Assembly (NCBI GenBank): GCA_025358355.1 | Contig: JANYJX010000012.1 | Span: 1 to 64,000, forward strand | Source: Actinomycetes bacterium | GTDB taxonomy: Bacteria > Actinomycetota > Thermoleophilia > Gaiellales > Gaiellaceae | DNA length: 64,000 nucleotides | Direction of reading: 5' to 3' | Shown here: positions 20,905 to 30,648 of the stretch, one piece after another | Layout of the letters: the number at the start of each line of letters is the position of its first letter | Numbering within the stretch: position 1 is the stretch's first letter | Program-made: the position numbers and the translations under genes | The notes under the pieces: model-generated | Database searches by the model: none | What the model saw: the letters and a program-made list of their open reading frames with translations, nothing else | Told to the model about the DNA's origin: nothing

Positions 20905-22210
20905 CACGCCCCTCCTTGTTGACCTGTCGACTGCGCGCGACGGCGAGCGCGTTCGGGGGAACATCTTCGGTGATCACTGAGCCGGCTGCTGTCCATGCGT
21001 CATCGCCGATCGTGACGGGGGCGACGAATGCATTGTCGACGCCGGTCCTGACGTTGCGGCCGATCGTCGTGCGGCCCTTCCCACGGCCGGGCTGATGCGG
21101 GAAGTTCACGGTGATATTGCCGGCAGCGATATTCGTGTCCTCTCCGATGTCCGCGTCACCGATGTACGACAGATGCGGCACTTTCGAGCGTGCTCCGACC
21201 CGGGAGTTCTTCATCTCGACAAACGTTCCGGCCTTCGCGCCTGCCTCGAGCACCGTCCCCGGGCGAAGGTAACAAAACGGGCCGACGAGAGCACCCTGAC
21301 CGACATGCGCGTCGACGAGCACGGCATGCGGCCCGACCTCGGCGCCAGCCTCGACGCGGGTCGTACCGCGCAGGACAGTGAACGGATGGATCACCGTGTC
21401 GGCCTCCAGCTCAACCGACGGCTCGATCCAGGTCGTGGCCGGATCGACCACGGCGACACCGGCGAGCATGTGCTCTCGGTTGATGCGCTCGCGTAGCACT
21501 GCGGCCGCGGCGGCGAGCTCGACCCGTGTGTTCACGCCTTCGGTCTCGCGCGGGTCGGGCGCGACGTAAGCGGCAACGCGCTGACCGGCATCCACCAGAG
21601 CGCGCACAGCGTCCGTCAGGTACAGCTCGCCCTGCGCGTTGTGCGGCGACAGGCGATCGAGCGCGGGCCAAAGGTGCGCACCGTTGAAGACGTAGATCGA
21701 GGAGTTCGCTTCGCCGATCTCGAGCTCGGCGGGAGTCGCATCGGCCGCTTCGACGATCGCCTTCAAACTCCCGTCCTCGCCACGAACGACCCGGCCGTAG
21801 CTCTTGATGTCGTCCGGGATGAACGAGAGAACGGTTGCCGCGGCGCCGGCGGCGTGGTGCGCTGCGACAAGGTCACGAAGGAGTGCGGAGGTGAGCAATG
21901 GCGTGTCGCCGGAAAGAACGAGAACCTCAGCTGCCGCGTCATCCTGCAGAGCCACGCGCGCGCTCCTGACGGCATCTCCGGTCCCACGGGGCTGCTCCTG
22001 CACCGCGATCTCGAACTCGCCGAACTGATCGGCAGAGGTCGGCGAAACGACGACGACGAGCCGGGCGGGCGACAGCGGGCGGGCGGCTTCGAGCACCCAG
22101 TCGACCATCCGCCGACCGAGAATCGGGTGCAGGTGCTTGGGCATCGCCGACTTCATCCGCGTCCCTTGACCGGCGGCCATGACGACTGCTGCAAGCGATC
22201 TCTCGGTCAC
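20885..22210 (-). CDS. glmU: Bifunctional UDP-GlcNAc pyrophosphorylase / GlcN-1-P acetyltransferase
   Basis: VVMAAGQGTRMKSAMPKHLHPILGRRM; left-handed beta-helix; HLSYIGDADIGEDTNIAAGNITVNF. Confidence 0.97.
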   Translation of the reverse strand: MTERSLAAVVMAAGQGTRMKSAMPKHLHPILGRRMVDWVLEAARPLSPARLVVVVSPTSADQFGEFEIAVQEQPRGTGDAVRSARVALQDDAAAEVLVLSGDTPLLTSALLRDLVAAHHAAGAAATVLSFIPDDIKSYGRVVRGEDGSLKAIVEAADATPAELEIGEANSSIYVFNGAHLWPALDRLSPHNAQGELYLTDAVRALVDAGQRVAAYVAPDPRETEGVNTRVELAAAAAVLRERINREHMLAGVAVVDPATTWIEPSVELEADTVIHPFTVLRGTTRVEAGAEVGPHAVLVDAHVGQGALVGPFCYLRPGTVLEAGAKAGTFVEMKNSRVGARSKVPHLSYIGDADIGEDTNIAAGNITVNFPHQPGRGKGRTTIGRNVRTGVDNAFVAPVTIGDDAWTAAGSVITEDVPPNALAVARSRQVNKEGRGGKRDD

Positions 22211-22235
22211 GGTTGCTGGCCCGGCGGTGTCGGAA

Positions 22236-22309
22236 TGGCTGGGGCGCCAGGATTCGAACCTGGGATCACGGGACCAAAACCCGTTGCCTTACCACTTGGC
22301 CACGCCCCA
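22236..22309 (-). tRNA. tRNA-Gln (anticodon TTG), CCA encoded
   Basis: TGGGGCGTGGCCAAGTGGTAAGGCAACGGGTTTTGGTCCCGTGATCCCAGGTTCGAATCCTGGCGCCCCAGCCA folds as cloverleaf. Confidence 0.96.
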
Positions 22310-22506
22310 CTGAAAGTCGTCGTGCCGGCCGTTCGTCGATTGTCGCTCGTGCCGCGTGGCAATACGCGCCGACATGCCGTGACCGACCACGGTCTCATCG
22401 TAACCGACGATCCGCCGTCGTCCCGTGTAGAGGACGAGGCTTGCCTCGCCCTCTACCGCGAGCAGGCAGCTGGAATCGTCTGGCTGCACGTCGTCCCGTC
22501 CTCTGG

Positions 22507-23313
22507 CTACGAGACCGGTGACGCGATGATGGTTGTGCCAATGTCGCCGAGCTCTCTCGCTGCAACGGTGGCGGCTGCTTGCTCCTCGAACAGGCCGTAG
22601 ACAGTTGGACCCGCGCCGCTGACATCTGCCCGGAAGGCGCCGAGCCGCTTGAGCTGATCCGCGATGGGCGAGGACGCTAGGTCGTTCGGCGGCAGGAGGG
22701 CGAGATCGCGCGCGTGGGAGATCTCGGCGAGCACGGCGAGGAGCGCCTCGCGACGCTCGACGAAGCCGCGCTCGCCTCGTCGGTCGTCGAACTCCCGATA
22801 CACGGCCGCTGTCGACTCCTTCTCGACGCCGTGCGGCACGACGAGAACGACCGTGTAGTCCTGTGGCAGCCTCAGCGGCGCAAGCTCCGACCCGTCACCC
22901 GAGCCGAGTTGCGGCCCTTCGGCCAGGAAGAACGGCACGTCGGCGCCGAGCTGGGCGGCCAGCGCGTGAAGATCGTGTGTCGCGAGCGGACGCGGCAAGG
23001 TCGCGTTCGCAAGGCGAAGCGCAGCCGCCGCGTCCGAGCTGCCACCGCCGAGGCCGGCTGCGACCGGGATCCGCTTCGCGATGGTCGCCAGCCACGTTGG
23101 CTCTGCGTCGGCACGATCGGCTAGCGCGACGAGCGAATCGCGCACGAGTGTGTCCTCGGGGAAGCCTTCGACGGTGATGCTGGCCGCTGGCTCGAGGGAG
23201 ACGCGATCGGCGAGATCCAGCCGCTGCATCACCGTCAGCACCTCGTGCTTCCCGCCGCTGCGGAGCGGCCCGACAACGAGTGCGAGGTTGATCTTGGCGT
23301 GCGCTTCGATCAC
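22507..23313 (-). CDS. ispE: 4-diphosphocytidyl-2-C-methyl-D-erythritol kinase
   Basis: AHAKINLALVVGPLRSGGKHEVLTVMQ; RIPVAAGLGGGSSDAAAALRLAN; SGAGPTVYGLFEE. Confidence 0.95.
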   Translation of the reverse strand: MIEAHAKINLALVVGPLRSGGKHEVLTVMQRLDLADRVSLEPAASITVEGFPEDTLVRDSLVALADRADAEPTWLATIAKRIPVAAGLGGGSSDAAAALRLANATLPRPLATHDLHALAAQLGADVPFFLAEGPQLGSGDGSELAPLRLPQDYTVVLVVPHGVEKESTAAVYREFDDRRGERGFVERREALLAVLAEISHARDLALLPPNDLASSPIADQLKRLGAFRADVSGAGPTVYGLFEEQAAATVAARELGDIGTTIIASPVS

Positions 23314-24086
23314 AGCAGCGCCGCCGTGAGATCGACGAACTCTGGCGGCTGAAGCGCTTCGGCACGGCTGTCAGCCCGTCGACCGATCGCCGCGAGCGCC
23401 GCGACCGCCTCCTCGCGCTCGGCGACGCCGGCGAGCTGGAGCGAGTTCGCGAGCGTCTTGCGGCGATGCGAGAACGCACCCTCGACGACGCGCTTGATCT
23501 CGGCGAACTCGGGCGGCAGTTTGCGGCGGCGGAAAGCGAGCAGCGCGGAGTCGACGTTCGGCTGCGGCCGGAAGACGGTGCGCGCGACGGCGTGGAGCCC
23601 GGTTCGCTCTGCAGCCAGTTGGATGAGCACCGAGACGGAACCGTACGCCTTGGTTCCAGGCGATGCGAAGAAGCGGTCGGCGACCTCCCGTTGCAGCATC
23701 ACGCACCAGAAGTCGATCGCGGGCAAGCCGGTAAGGCTTTCGGCGATCAGGGGCGTCGCGATGTTGTACGGGAGGTTCGCGACGAGCTTGCGTGGCGTCG
23801 GGTCGAGCGCTGTGAGGTCGAGGCGTAGCGCGTCCCCGAACAGAAGCTGCACGTTCTCGCGAGCGCCGACGGCTTCGGCGAGCTGCGGCTCGAGGTCGCG
23901 GTCGACCTCGACTGCGTGGACGAGCTTGACGCGATCTGCGAGGAAGGTCGTCAATACCCCGAGTCCCGGCCCGATCTCGAGGACGATGTCGTCGGGTTCT
24001 AGCTCGGCCAGCCGACCGATCACGCCGAGGATGTTTGGGTCGGCGAGGAAGTGCTGGCCGAAGGCTTTCTTCGCTGCGGTGGTCAC
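23310..24086 (-). CDS. rsmA: 16S rRNA dimethyltransferase RsmA (KsgA)
   Basis: KKAFGQHFLADPNIL; VLEIGPGLGVLT; LVANLPYNIATPLI; GTG start. Confidence 0.95.
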   Translation of the reverse strand: MTTAAKKAFGQHFLADPNILGVIGRLAELEPDDIVLEIGPGLGVLTTFLADRVKLVHAVEVDRDLEPQLAEAVGARENVQLLFGDALRLDLTALDPTPRKLVANLPYNIATPLIAESLTGLPAIDFWCVMLQREVADRFFASPGTKAYGSVSVLIQLAAERTGLHAVARTVFRPQPNVDSALLAFRRRKLPPEFAEIKRVVEGAFSHRRKTLANSLQLAGVAEREEAVAALAAIGRRADSRAEALQPPEFVDLTAALL

Positions 24087-24096
24087 GAGTCGACGG

Positions 24097-24852
24097 TCAC
24101 GGGCCGTCGGTACCGAGCCCGAATGCGACGGTGGCGTTCCGGTCGATCTGAGCCACGAGTGCGGCGGGTTCCTCGCCTCGTGCCGCGGCCAGGACGTCGA
24201 GAGTGTGGACGATGTTGGTCGGCTCGTTCGGCCGGCCGCGGACGGGCTGTGGCGCAAGGTACGGGCTGTCGGTCTCGACGAGGATCCGGTCGACCGGGAC
24301 GAGCGCGGCGGCGTCCCGCAGCTCGCCCGCTTTCGGATAGGTGACGTTCCCGGCAAACGAGACGTAGTAGCCGCGATCGAGGGCGGCTGGCAGCAGATCG
24401 GGCGACGAGAAGCAGTGCAGGATCACTGTCCCGCCGAAACTAGCGAGCGCGTCGGCCGTGGCGGCGCTGGCGTCGCGGCTGTGGATCACGATCGGTTTCC
24501 CGAGCTCCGCCGCGAGCGCAATCTGAGCGTCGAACAGCGCGCGTTGCTCGTCGGGTGTGGCGTAGTGGTGGTAGTTGTCGAGCCCCGTCTCGCCGACGGC
24601 GACCGCCTTCGGATGGCTGAGCATGTCCCTGAGCTCGTCTGCTCGCGTCGCCTCTTCCGACCCTGCCTGGTGCGGATCGATCCCGAGCGCTGCATAGACC
24701 CCATCGTGTTGCTCGGCGATCGCAAGCGCCGCGCGGCAGGAGTCGATCCCGGTTCCGATCGTCACGATCCGAGTCACACCCGCGGTCTTCGCACGGGCGA
24801 CGACGGCGGCCGGGTCGTTGCACCCATCGAGGTGCGCGTGGGTGTCGATCAT
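24097..24852 (-). CDS. TatD family hydrolase
   Basis: MIDTHAHLDGC, AVGETGLDNYHH, ILHCFSSP, LVETDSPYLAPQPVRGRPNEP. Confidence 0.95.
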   Translation of the reverse strand: MIDTHAHLDGCNDPAAVVARAKTAGVTRIVTIGTGIDSCRAALAIAEQHDGVYAALGIDPHQAGSEEATRADELRDMLSHPKAVAVGETGLDNYHHYATPDEQRALFDAQIALAAELGKPIVIHSRDASAATADALASFGGTVILHCFSSPDLLPAALDRGYYVSFAGNVTYPKAGELRDAAALVPVDRILVETDSPYLAPQPVRGRPNEPTNIVHTLDVLAAARGEEPAALVAQIDRNATVAFGLGTDGP

Positions 24853-24876
24853 TGTGTTCCGATCACGCCACGTCGA

Positions 24877-26406
24877 TCAGACGGCGGCGGTGGGCGCTTC
24901 GAGCCGAGGGAAGAGCGGCGCAGCCGCCTCGATGCCCGTGACCTCGACAGTTCGTCCGTATGCGACGTTCTCCCACCCGACGTCGTCTGGCTGCCCGAGT
25001 GCGGCGAGAATCCGATCGGCGGTCGGCGGGATGTACGCGGCCAGGGCGACCGCGACCACACGAATCCCGTCGGCGAGGTCGTAGAGGACGCGATCGAGCT
25101 CATCGGCGCGCGACTCATCCTTTGCGAGTTGCCACGGCGCCGACACCTCGACGTGGCGGTTCAGGAAGCGGACGACCTCCCAGACGCGCTCAAGCGCGCC
25201 CGTGATGTCGAACACGTCGAGCCGCGCAGCGACATCAGCCGCGAGCGGATCGAGGACAGCCTTCAACTCGGAGTCCGCGGCCGGCACCGCGCGGAGAGAG
25301 CCGTCGCGATAGCGAGCGATCATGGCTGTCGTGCGCGACACGAGGTTGCCGAGGTCGTTCCCGAGCTCCCGTTCGTACCGCTCGTGAAGGCTCGCGACCG
25401 ACGCGGAGCCGTCTTGCCCAAACGACACAGCACGCGCACACCAAAAGCGAACCGGGTCGGGCCCGTACACGTCGACAAGATCGAGCGGCTCGAGGACGTT
25501 CCCGAGCGACTTCGAGATCTTCTTGTCGTCGAGCAGCAAGTAGCCGTGCACGAACAGCTGTTGCGGCACCTCGTAGCCGGCAGCGAGGAGCATCGCAGGC
25601 CAGTAGACGCAGTGGAAGCGCAGGATGTCTTTGGCCAGAAGGTGGCGAACGCTCGGCCAATAGCGATCGCGGAGGTCCTCGCCCGGGCGCGCATACGTGA
25701 GTGCGCTCAGGTAGTTGACGAGCGCATCGGCCCAAACGTAGGCGACCTGATCTGGATCCCAGGGGATCGGGATGCCCCATGGCTGGCCCGACCGACTGAT
25801 CGAGAAATCCTGTAGGCCACCCTCGATGAAGCTCCGCGCCTCGTTGTAGCGGAACCCCGGCAGAACGAAATCGGGCCGAGCCTTGTAGAGGTCGAGCAGG
25901 GGTTTCTGGTAGGCAGAGAGCCGGAAGAACCAGTTCTTCTCCTCGATCCACTCGGGCTCGACTCCGTGGTCGGGGCACCTGCCGTCGGCAAGCTCCGCCT
26001 CCGTCTTGAATGCCTCGCACCCGACGCAGTAGAGACCGGAATAGACGTCTTGGTAGATGTCGTCGCGGCCGTTGTCACGGATCCGCTGGAGGAAGTCCTG
26101 GACGAATACCTTGTGGCCGTCATCGGTCGTTCGAAGGAAGAAGTCGTTCGAGACGCCGAGCCGAGCCGGAAGCTCGCGCCACACAATGGCGATCCGGTCG
26201 GCGTATTCCTTGGGCTCGAGCCCCTGCTCGGCGGCCACGCGCGCCACTTTCGACGCATGCTCGTCGACCCCGGTCAGAAAGAAGGTGTCGACTCCACGCT
26301 GGCGCTGATGCCGGACGAGGATGTCGGCCGCGATCGTCGTGTACGCGTGCCCAATGTGGGGCGTCGAGTTCACGTAGTAGATCGGCGTCGTCAGGTAGTA
26401 GCTCAT
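24877..26406 (-). CDS. metG: Methionyl-tRNA synthetase
   Basis: YYLTTPIYYVNSTPHIGHAYTTIAADILVRHQRQRG; DKKISKSLGNVL (KMSKS variant). Confidence 0.97.
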   Translation of the reverse strand: MSYYLTTPIYYVNSTPHIGHAYTTIAADILVRHQRQRGVDTFFLTGVDEHASKVARVAAEQGLEPKEYADRIAIVWRELPARLGVSNDFFLRTTDDGHKVFVQDFLQRIRDNGRDDIYQDVYSGLYCVGCEAFKTEAELADGRCPDHGVEPEWIEEKNWFFRLSAYQKPLLDLYKARPDFVLPGFRYNEARSFIEGGLQDFSISRSGQPWGIPIPWDPDQVAYVWADALVNYLSALTYARPGEDLRDRYWPSVRHLLAKDILRFHCVYWPAMLLAAGYEVPQQLFVHGYLLLDDKKISKSLGNVLEPLDLVDVYGPDPVRFWCARAVSFGQDGSASVASLHERYERELGNDLGNLVSRTTAMIARYRDGSLRAVPAADSELKAVLDPLAADVAARLDVFDITGALERVWEVVRFLNRHVEVSAPWQLAKDESRADELDRVLYDLADGIRVVAVALAAYIPPTADRILAALGQPDDVGWENVAYGRTVEVTGIEAAAPLFPRLEAPTAAV

Positions 26407-27625
26407 CGCCTTCGATTGTACGGAGCCGACTACGGTCACCCCTGTGGACAATGGCGTAGAGGCCAAGCAAGGCTGCGCTTCCGAGCGTCACCAGAAGGCC
26501 AAGGGCAACTAGGGAGAGGAGCCGACGGCCAGGCGATCGGCGCGAGCTCAGAGACGACGGCTGCAAACGGCTCAGGGGCGCCGTGGTCTCGATCGATTGG
26601 GCCGAACGGTCGGCCCCAACACCGTCTCCCTTGGATGACACCGACAAACGGGAATCGGCCGGAGCACCAGAGCGAGACGACACGGCCGTGGCATTTGGGA
26701 TCGCAATGCCGCCGCGTGCCTGCGCGTGGGCTGTGCCCGCACTCGCACCCTCTAGCGCAGAGCGCAGCTCGACCTGGCCTACTGGCCGCCTTGCGTGAGG
26801 CGAAGCGGTCACGCGATGCAGCGCAGGGGCAGCAGGCTGGGAGGTTGTCCACGCGTCGTCAGGAACTGTCGAAGCGGGATGCGTCGCTGCTGGCAGAGGT
26901 GCCGGAGCGACGGCCGCGTTGGGCTCGGTGACAGGCGCAGGCACATCACTGGGAGGCGAGTCGGTTGGTGTCGAGCTCGGCGCGGCCGATTGAGTTACCG
27001 AAGGCTGCAGTGGCGGTGGCTGAGGCGCCGAGGCGGACGTGGTCGGAGCTGGTGCAAGCGACGGCTGGGGAGACGGAGCCGTCGTGGGAACGGGGACAGG
27101 TCTCGGAGCAGGCGCAGGCACCGGAGCCGGAGCCGGCGTCGGGGTAGGCTCGGGAGTCGGCGCCGCCCGTGGCGGGAGGAACGTCAGCGGGTCGAGGTAT
27201 CCCTGGTCGTTCGACGCCGTCCGAACTCCGAGATGGACATAGGGCTCGGCGAGCTCGGGATCTCCGGAGGGCCCAACGGTGCCGACGATCTGCCCATCAG
27301 ACACGGTCGATCCGCGCGAGACCACCGCGGAGCCGAGATGCGTGAGTGTCACGGCGTAGCCGTCGCCCGTCATCACCGTGATGACCAGGCCGCTCTTCGG
27401 GACAGTGCCGACGAAGCTCACTCTGCCCGAGGTCGCAGCGCGCACGTCCTCGCCCGCAGCTCCGCCGATGTCAACGCCGCGATGCCCACCACCCGCGTAC
27501 GGGCTGGACGACCCAAAGTTGAACGGACGGAGCATCGGGCCACTCGCGGGCCACGACCACGCGCGGGCTCCCGCGGGAAGCGCAAGGGAGATCAGCATCA
27601 AGGCACCAACAATCGTCCGCCGCAT
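26120..27625 (-). CDS. Secreted M23 (LytM-like) domain protein with Pro-rich stalk and C-terminal TM; frame runs on into metG
   Basis: Signal peptide; GGHRGVDIGGAAGEDVRAATSGRVSFVG; THLGS; Pro/Thr stalk; TM LLSLVALGLLVTLGSAALLGLYAIVHRG. True 3' end uncertain. Confidence 0.75.
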   Translation of the reverse strand: MRRTIVGALMLISLALPAGARAWSWPASGPMLRPFNFGSSSPYAGGGHRGVDIGGAAGEDVRAATSGRVSFVGTVPKSGLVITVMTGDGYAVTLTHLGSAVVSRGSTVSDGQIVGTVGPSGDPELAEPYVHLGVRTASNDQGYLDPLTFLPPRAAPTPEPTPTPAPAPVPAPAPRPVPVPTTAPSPQPSLAPAPTTSASAPQPPPLQPSVTQSAAPSSTPTDSPPSDVPAPVTEPNAAVAPAPLPAATHPASTVPDDAWTTSQPAAPALHRVTASPHARRPVGQVELRSALEGASAGTAHAQARGGIAIPNATAVSSRSGAPADSRLSVSSKGDGVGADRSAQSIETTAPLSRLQPSSLSSRRSPGRRLLSLVALGLLVTLGSAALLGLYAIVHRGDRSRLRTIEGDELLPDDADLLRELDAPHWARVHDDRGRHPRPASAPAWSRHLLSDRGRRACVESGARGRRAGARAQGIRRPDRHCVARASGSARRLERLLPSNDR

Positions 27626-27669
27626 CAAGCCACGCTCCTTCGCTGTATTGGCATTGTCGTCTTTTTTGA

Positions 27670-27710
27670 CAACGTGAAGAAGGTGAAGAGTAGCGAAAGG
27701 CTCGGCTGTC
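27670..27710 (-). promoter_or_regulatory. Sigma70-like promoter upstream of the M23 gene
   Basis: Minus strand TTGACG-N17-TACTCT; approximate boundaries. Confidence 0.45.
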
Positions 27711-27721
27711 GTCAACTGTGA

Positions 27722-28537
27722 CTACAGGCCGGTGTTGTAGAGCGCGTTCTTGGATACGCCCGTGAGACGCGAGACGAGCGCTGCGGCGCGTCGCCGCGGG
27801 AAGCCTTCGGCGACTAGCTCGGCCATGGCCGAAGCGGCTACGGTGTCTACCGCAGACATGATCTCGACAGAAGCGCCGCCAAGGACGATCGTGATCTCAC
27901 CTTTTGGCGGATCGACGAACCGCGCCGCGACCTCTGAGGCGGAGCCACGTGCTATCTCCTCGAAACGCTTCGTCAGCTCACGACAGACAGCGACCTCACG
28001 CGCGGGCAGCGCGGCCGCAAGGCTCGCGAGAGCAGCCGGCAAGCGGCGCGGCGACTCGAAAGCGACCACGGAATACGGCCAAGACGCGAGCTCGGCCCAC
28101 AACGCGTCGCGCTCGGCGGCCCGACGCGGCAGATAGCCGACGAAGCGGTACTGCTCGCCGGCGAGGCCGCTTGCCGCCAGCGCCGTTTCGACCGCCGACG
28201 GCCCGGGAAGAACCGTCACTGGGATCGCCCTCTCGATTGCTGCATCAACGAGACGTGTCCCCGGATCGTTGATGGTGGGAAGACCCGCGTCGGAAACGAG
28301 CGCAACTCGCGCGCCCGCCTCGAGCGCCGGCAGAAGCTCGGCGACCCGAGCCGCCTCGTTGTGCTGGTGGTAGCTGCGGAGCCGCCCGGCCACTGCGATC
28401 CCGTGTCGCTGGAACAGAGAAGCGGTATGGCGAGTGTCCTCGCAGAGCACGATCTCGGCCGATCGCAGCTCCTCCAGAACGCGCAGCGTCACATCTTCGA
28501 GATTGCCGATCGGGGTCGCACAGATTGCGAGCGGCAC
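27722..28537 (-). CDS. rsmI: 16S rRNA (cytidine-2'-O)-methyltransferase RsmI
   Basis: ICATPIGNLEDVTLRVLEELRSAEIVLCEDTRHTASL; VSDAGLPTINDPGTRLV; GPSAVETALAASGL. Confidence 0.95.
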   Translation of the reverse strand: MPLAICATPIGNLEDVTLRVLEELRSAEIVLCEDTRHTASLFQRHGIAVAGRLRSYHQHNEAARVAELLPALEAGARVALVSDAGLPTINDPGTRLVDAAIERAIPVTVLPGPSAVETALAASGLAGEQYRFVGYLPRRAAERDALWAELASWPYSVVAFESPRRLPAALASLAAALPAREVAVCRELTKRFEEIARGSASEVAARFVDPPKGEITIVLGGASVEIMSAVDTVAASAMAELVAEGFPRRRAAALVSRLTGVSKNALYNTGL

Positions 28538-28539
28538 GG

Positions 28540-29445
28540 CTAGCGAAGACCGTCGAGCGTCTCGAAACCGACGAGCGCGGCGCCGATCAGACCGGCCTCC
28601 TCGCCGAGCGTGGCATCGACGATCTGCAGGTTCTCGTCGGCCGGTTCGATCGCCTCACGACGAGCCGACGCACGGGCAGGGTCGAGGATCAGGTCACCCG
28701 CAGCGGCACCGAAGCCACCGCCGATCACGACGACATCGGGATCGAAGATGTTTGCCAGCGAACCGATCGCGGCGCCAAGTAGCTCGCCGATGCGCGCAAG
28801 CGCGGCCACCGCGGCGGCGTCACCTCCCCGTGCACGCGCGACCAACTGATGCGCATCCGCATCGTCGCCCCACAGCGCGCGCGCAGCGCGATCCGCGGCA
28901 TGGCCGGAAGCGACAGCTTCCAGATGCCCACGCCCGTGACAGTTGCCCTGACACGGCTGTCCGCCAGCCTCGACGACGATATGACCAAGCTCGGCCCAGC
29001 CCCGGTACAGATGGTCGTCGATCACGATTCCGCCGCCAACTCCGGTGCCCAGAGTGAGCATCACTAGGTTGCTTGTCCCGCGCCCCGCGCCGAGGCGCCA
29101 TTCGGCGAGCGCAGCCGCGTTCGCATCGTTCTCGACCCCGACCGGCAGCCCGAATCGAGCGCGGATCCCAGCGCCGGGATCGATGTCGTGCAGCGGTAGA
29201 TTCGTCGCCCGCACGCCCCGACCCGTCCTACGATCGAAGTTCATCGGCGCACCGAGCCCGACGGCGACAATCCCGTCTTCGAGCACGTCCGCGATGACCG
29301 TGTTCAGCGCCTCTAGCACCGCCTCTTGAGAGCCGCTCGGTGTCGCAATCTCCATCGTCTCCCCGATCACGCCGGCGCGATCGACGACGCCGGCGAGAAT
29401 CTTCGTCCCGCCGAGGTCGACCCCGATTGCCCGTTCTGCCTGCAT
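28540..29445 (-). CDS. ROK family sugar kinase (glucokinase-like)
   Basis: AIGVDLGGTKILAGVVD; LTLGTGVGGGIVID; GQPCQGNCHGRGHLEAVASG. Confidence 0.93.
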   Translation of the reverse strand: MQAERAIGVDLGGTKILAGVVDRAGVIGETMEIATPSGSQEAVLEALNTVIADVLEDGIVAVGLGAPMNFDRRTGRGVRATNLPLHDIDPGAGIRARFGLPVGVENDANAAALAEWRLGAGRGTSNLVMLTLGTGVGGGIVIDDHLYRGWAELGHIVVEAGGQPCQGNCHGRGHLEAVASGHAADRAARALWGDDADAHQLVARARGGDAAAVAALARIGELLGAAIGSLANIFDPDVVVIGGGFGAAAGDLILDPARASARREAIEPADENLQIVDATLGEEAGLIGAALVGFETLDGLR

Positions 29446-29469
29446 CGCGCGGCTACCATACCGCCCCGG

Positions 29470-30642
29470 ATGCCCGACCAAGAGAAGCCCTACCGCCGCT
29501 ACCGCGGCGGCCGGGTCAAAGGGCGGGTCCCACTGCAACGGCATCTCGGGGCGTCGGGCAAAGCAGGTCGCTCCGGCCGTCCGTCGGACGGGTCGCCGCG
29601 GCCTCCGCGGCGCCTCCTCGGGCGGATTCGCTGGAAGCTGTTCTTAGCTCTTGCTCTCCCACTGCTGCTGCTCCTCTTGGTCGCCTGGGGGTTGGCGAGC
29701 TACCTCGCGTTCTCCCACGGCATCGGTGGCGCCAACAGCCTTGTCCCTGCGAGCGTGCGAAGCCAGCTGACGAACCAGAGCGGCTTGCTCTCGTCGACGC
29801 CGACGACCATCCTCGTCTTCGGGACTGACGGTGGCGAGACAGGACGCGCTGGCTCGCGCCACTCCGACTCGATCATGCTCGTCCGCACGGACCCGAGCCG
29901 CCATCGGCTTGCGTACCTCTCGATCCCGCGCGACCTGCGCGTCGAGGTTCCTGGCTACGGCGCGAACAAGGTCAACGCAGCGTTCCAGTTCGGCGGGCCA
30001 ACGCTCGCGCTGCGCACCGTCAAGGATCTCACCGGGCTCGACGTCAACCACGTCGCGTTCGTCGATTTCGCCCACTTCAAGGAGCTGATCGACGCCGTCG
30101 GCGGCATCGACGTGACCGTCAAGAAGCCGATTCTCTCGAACAAGTTCGACTGCCCGTACCGCTCGCAGAAGCGCTGCGATCGCTGGCCCGGGTGGCATTT
30201 CGCGAAGGGTACGCAGCACATGGACGGCCGCCGTGCGCTGATCTTCTCGCGGATCCGCGAGAACAAGCTCGATCCGTCGGAGACCGACTTCGCGCGCGCC
30301 GCCCGCCAGCAACAGGTGATTCAGGCGACCGCGGCCAAAGTCACAGGATTCTGGTCAGCGGTGAAGCTCCCGTTCACCGGCGGCAAGATCGTCAAGCCGC
30401 TGGCTACGGATCTGTCAGCGTGGGAGATCCTGCAGCTCGGCTGGGCCTACTTCCGCTCCAGCTCGAGCAACGCGCTCCATTGCCGCCTAGGCGGCGAGCC
30501 CCAGTCTGTGGGCGGGCAGTCGGTCATCGTCGGATCGGAGGACAACGCCGCCACGATCGCGATGTTCTTGGGGCGATCGTCGCCGCTGCCTCCGCCGAAG
30601 GGCCTTCCCTACGCCCCCGGCTGCACTGTCGGCAGCTCGTAA
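29470..30642 (+). CDS. LytR-CpsA-Psr (LCP) family protein
   Basis: TM followed by ILVFGTDG, RHSDSIMLVRTDPSRHRLAYLSIPRDLRVEVPGYGANKVNAAFQFGG. Confidence 0.93.
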   Translation: MPDQEKPYRRYRGGRVKGRVPLQRHLGASGKAGRSGRPSDGSPRPPRRLLGRIRWKLFLALALPLLLLLLVAWGLASYLAFSHGIGGANSLVPASVRSQLTNQSGLLSSTPTTILVFGTDGGETGRAGSRHSDSIMLVRTDPSRHRLAYLSIPRDLRVEVPGYGANKVNAAFQFGGPTLALRTVKDLTGLDVNHVAFVDFAHFKELIDAVGGIDVTVKKPILSNKFDCPYRSQKRCDRWPGWHFAKGTQHMDGRRALIFSRIRENKLDPSETDFARAARQQQVIQATAAKVTGFWSAVKLPFTGGKIVKPLATDLSAWEILQLGWAYFRSSSSNALHCRLGGEPQSVGGQSVIVGSEDNAATIAMFLGRSSPLPPPKGLPYAPGCTVGSS

Positions 30643-30648
30643 GTCCCA

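Noticed and set aside
22289-22489. 66-aa minus-strand ORF between ispE and tRNA-Gln
   Set aside because: Partly protein-like (GEASLVLYTGRRRIVGYDE) but it terminates inside the tRNA gene on the same strand and has no recognisable family.
23458-25815. 785-aa plus-strand ORF
   Set aside because: Antisense to rsmA, tatD and metG, which have clear family motifs; long antisense frames are expected at this GC content and the translation shows no family motif.
26795-27721. Plus-strand Arg/Ser-rich ORF
   Set aside because: Antisense to the Pro/Thr/Ala stalk of the M23 protein.
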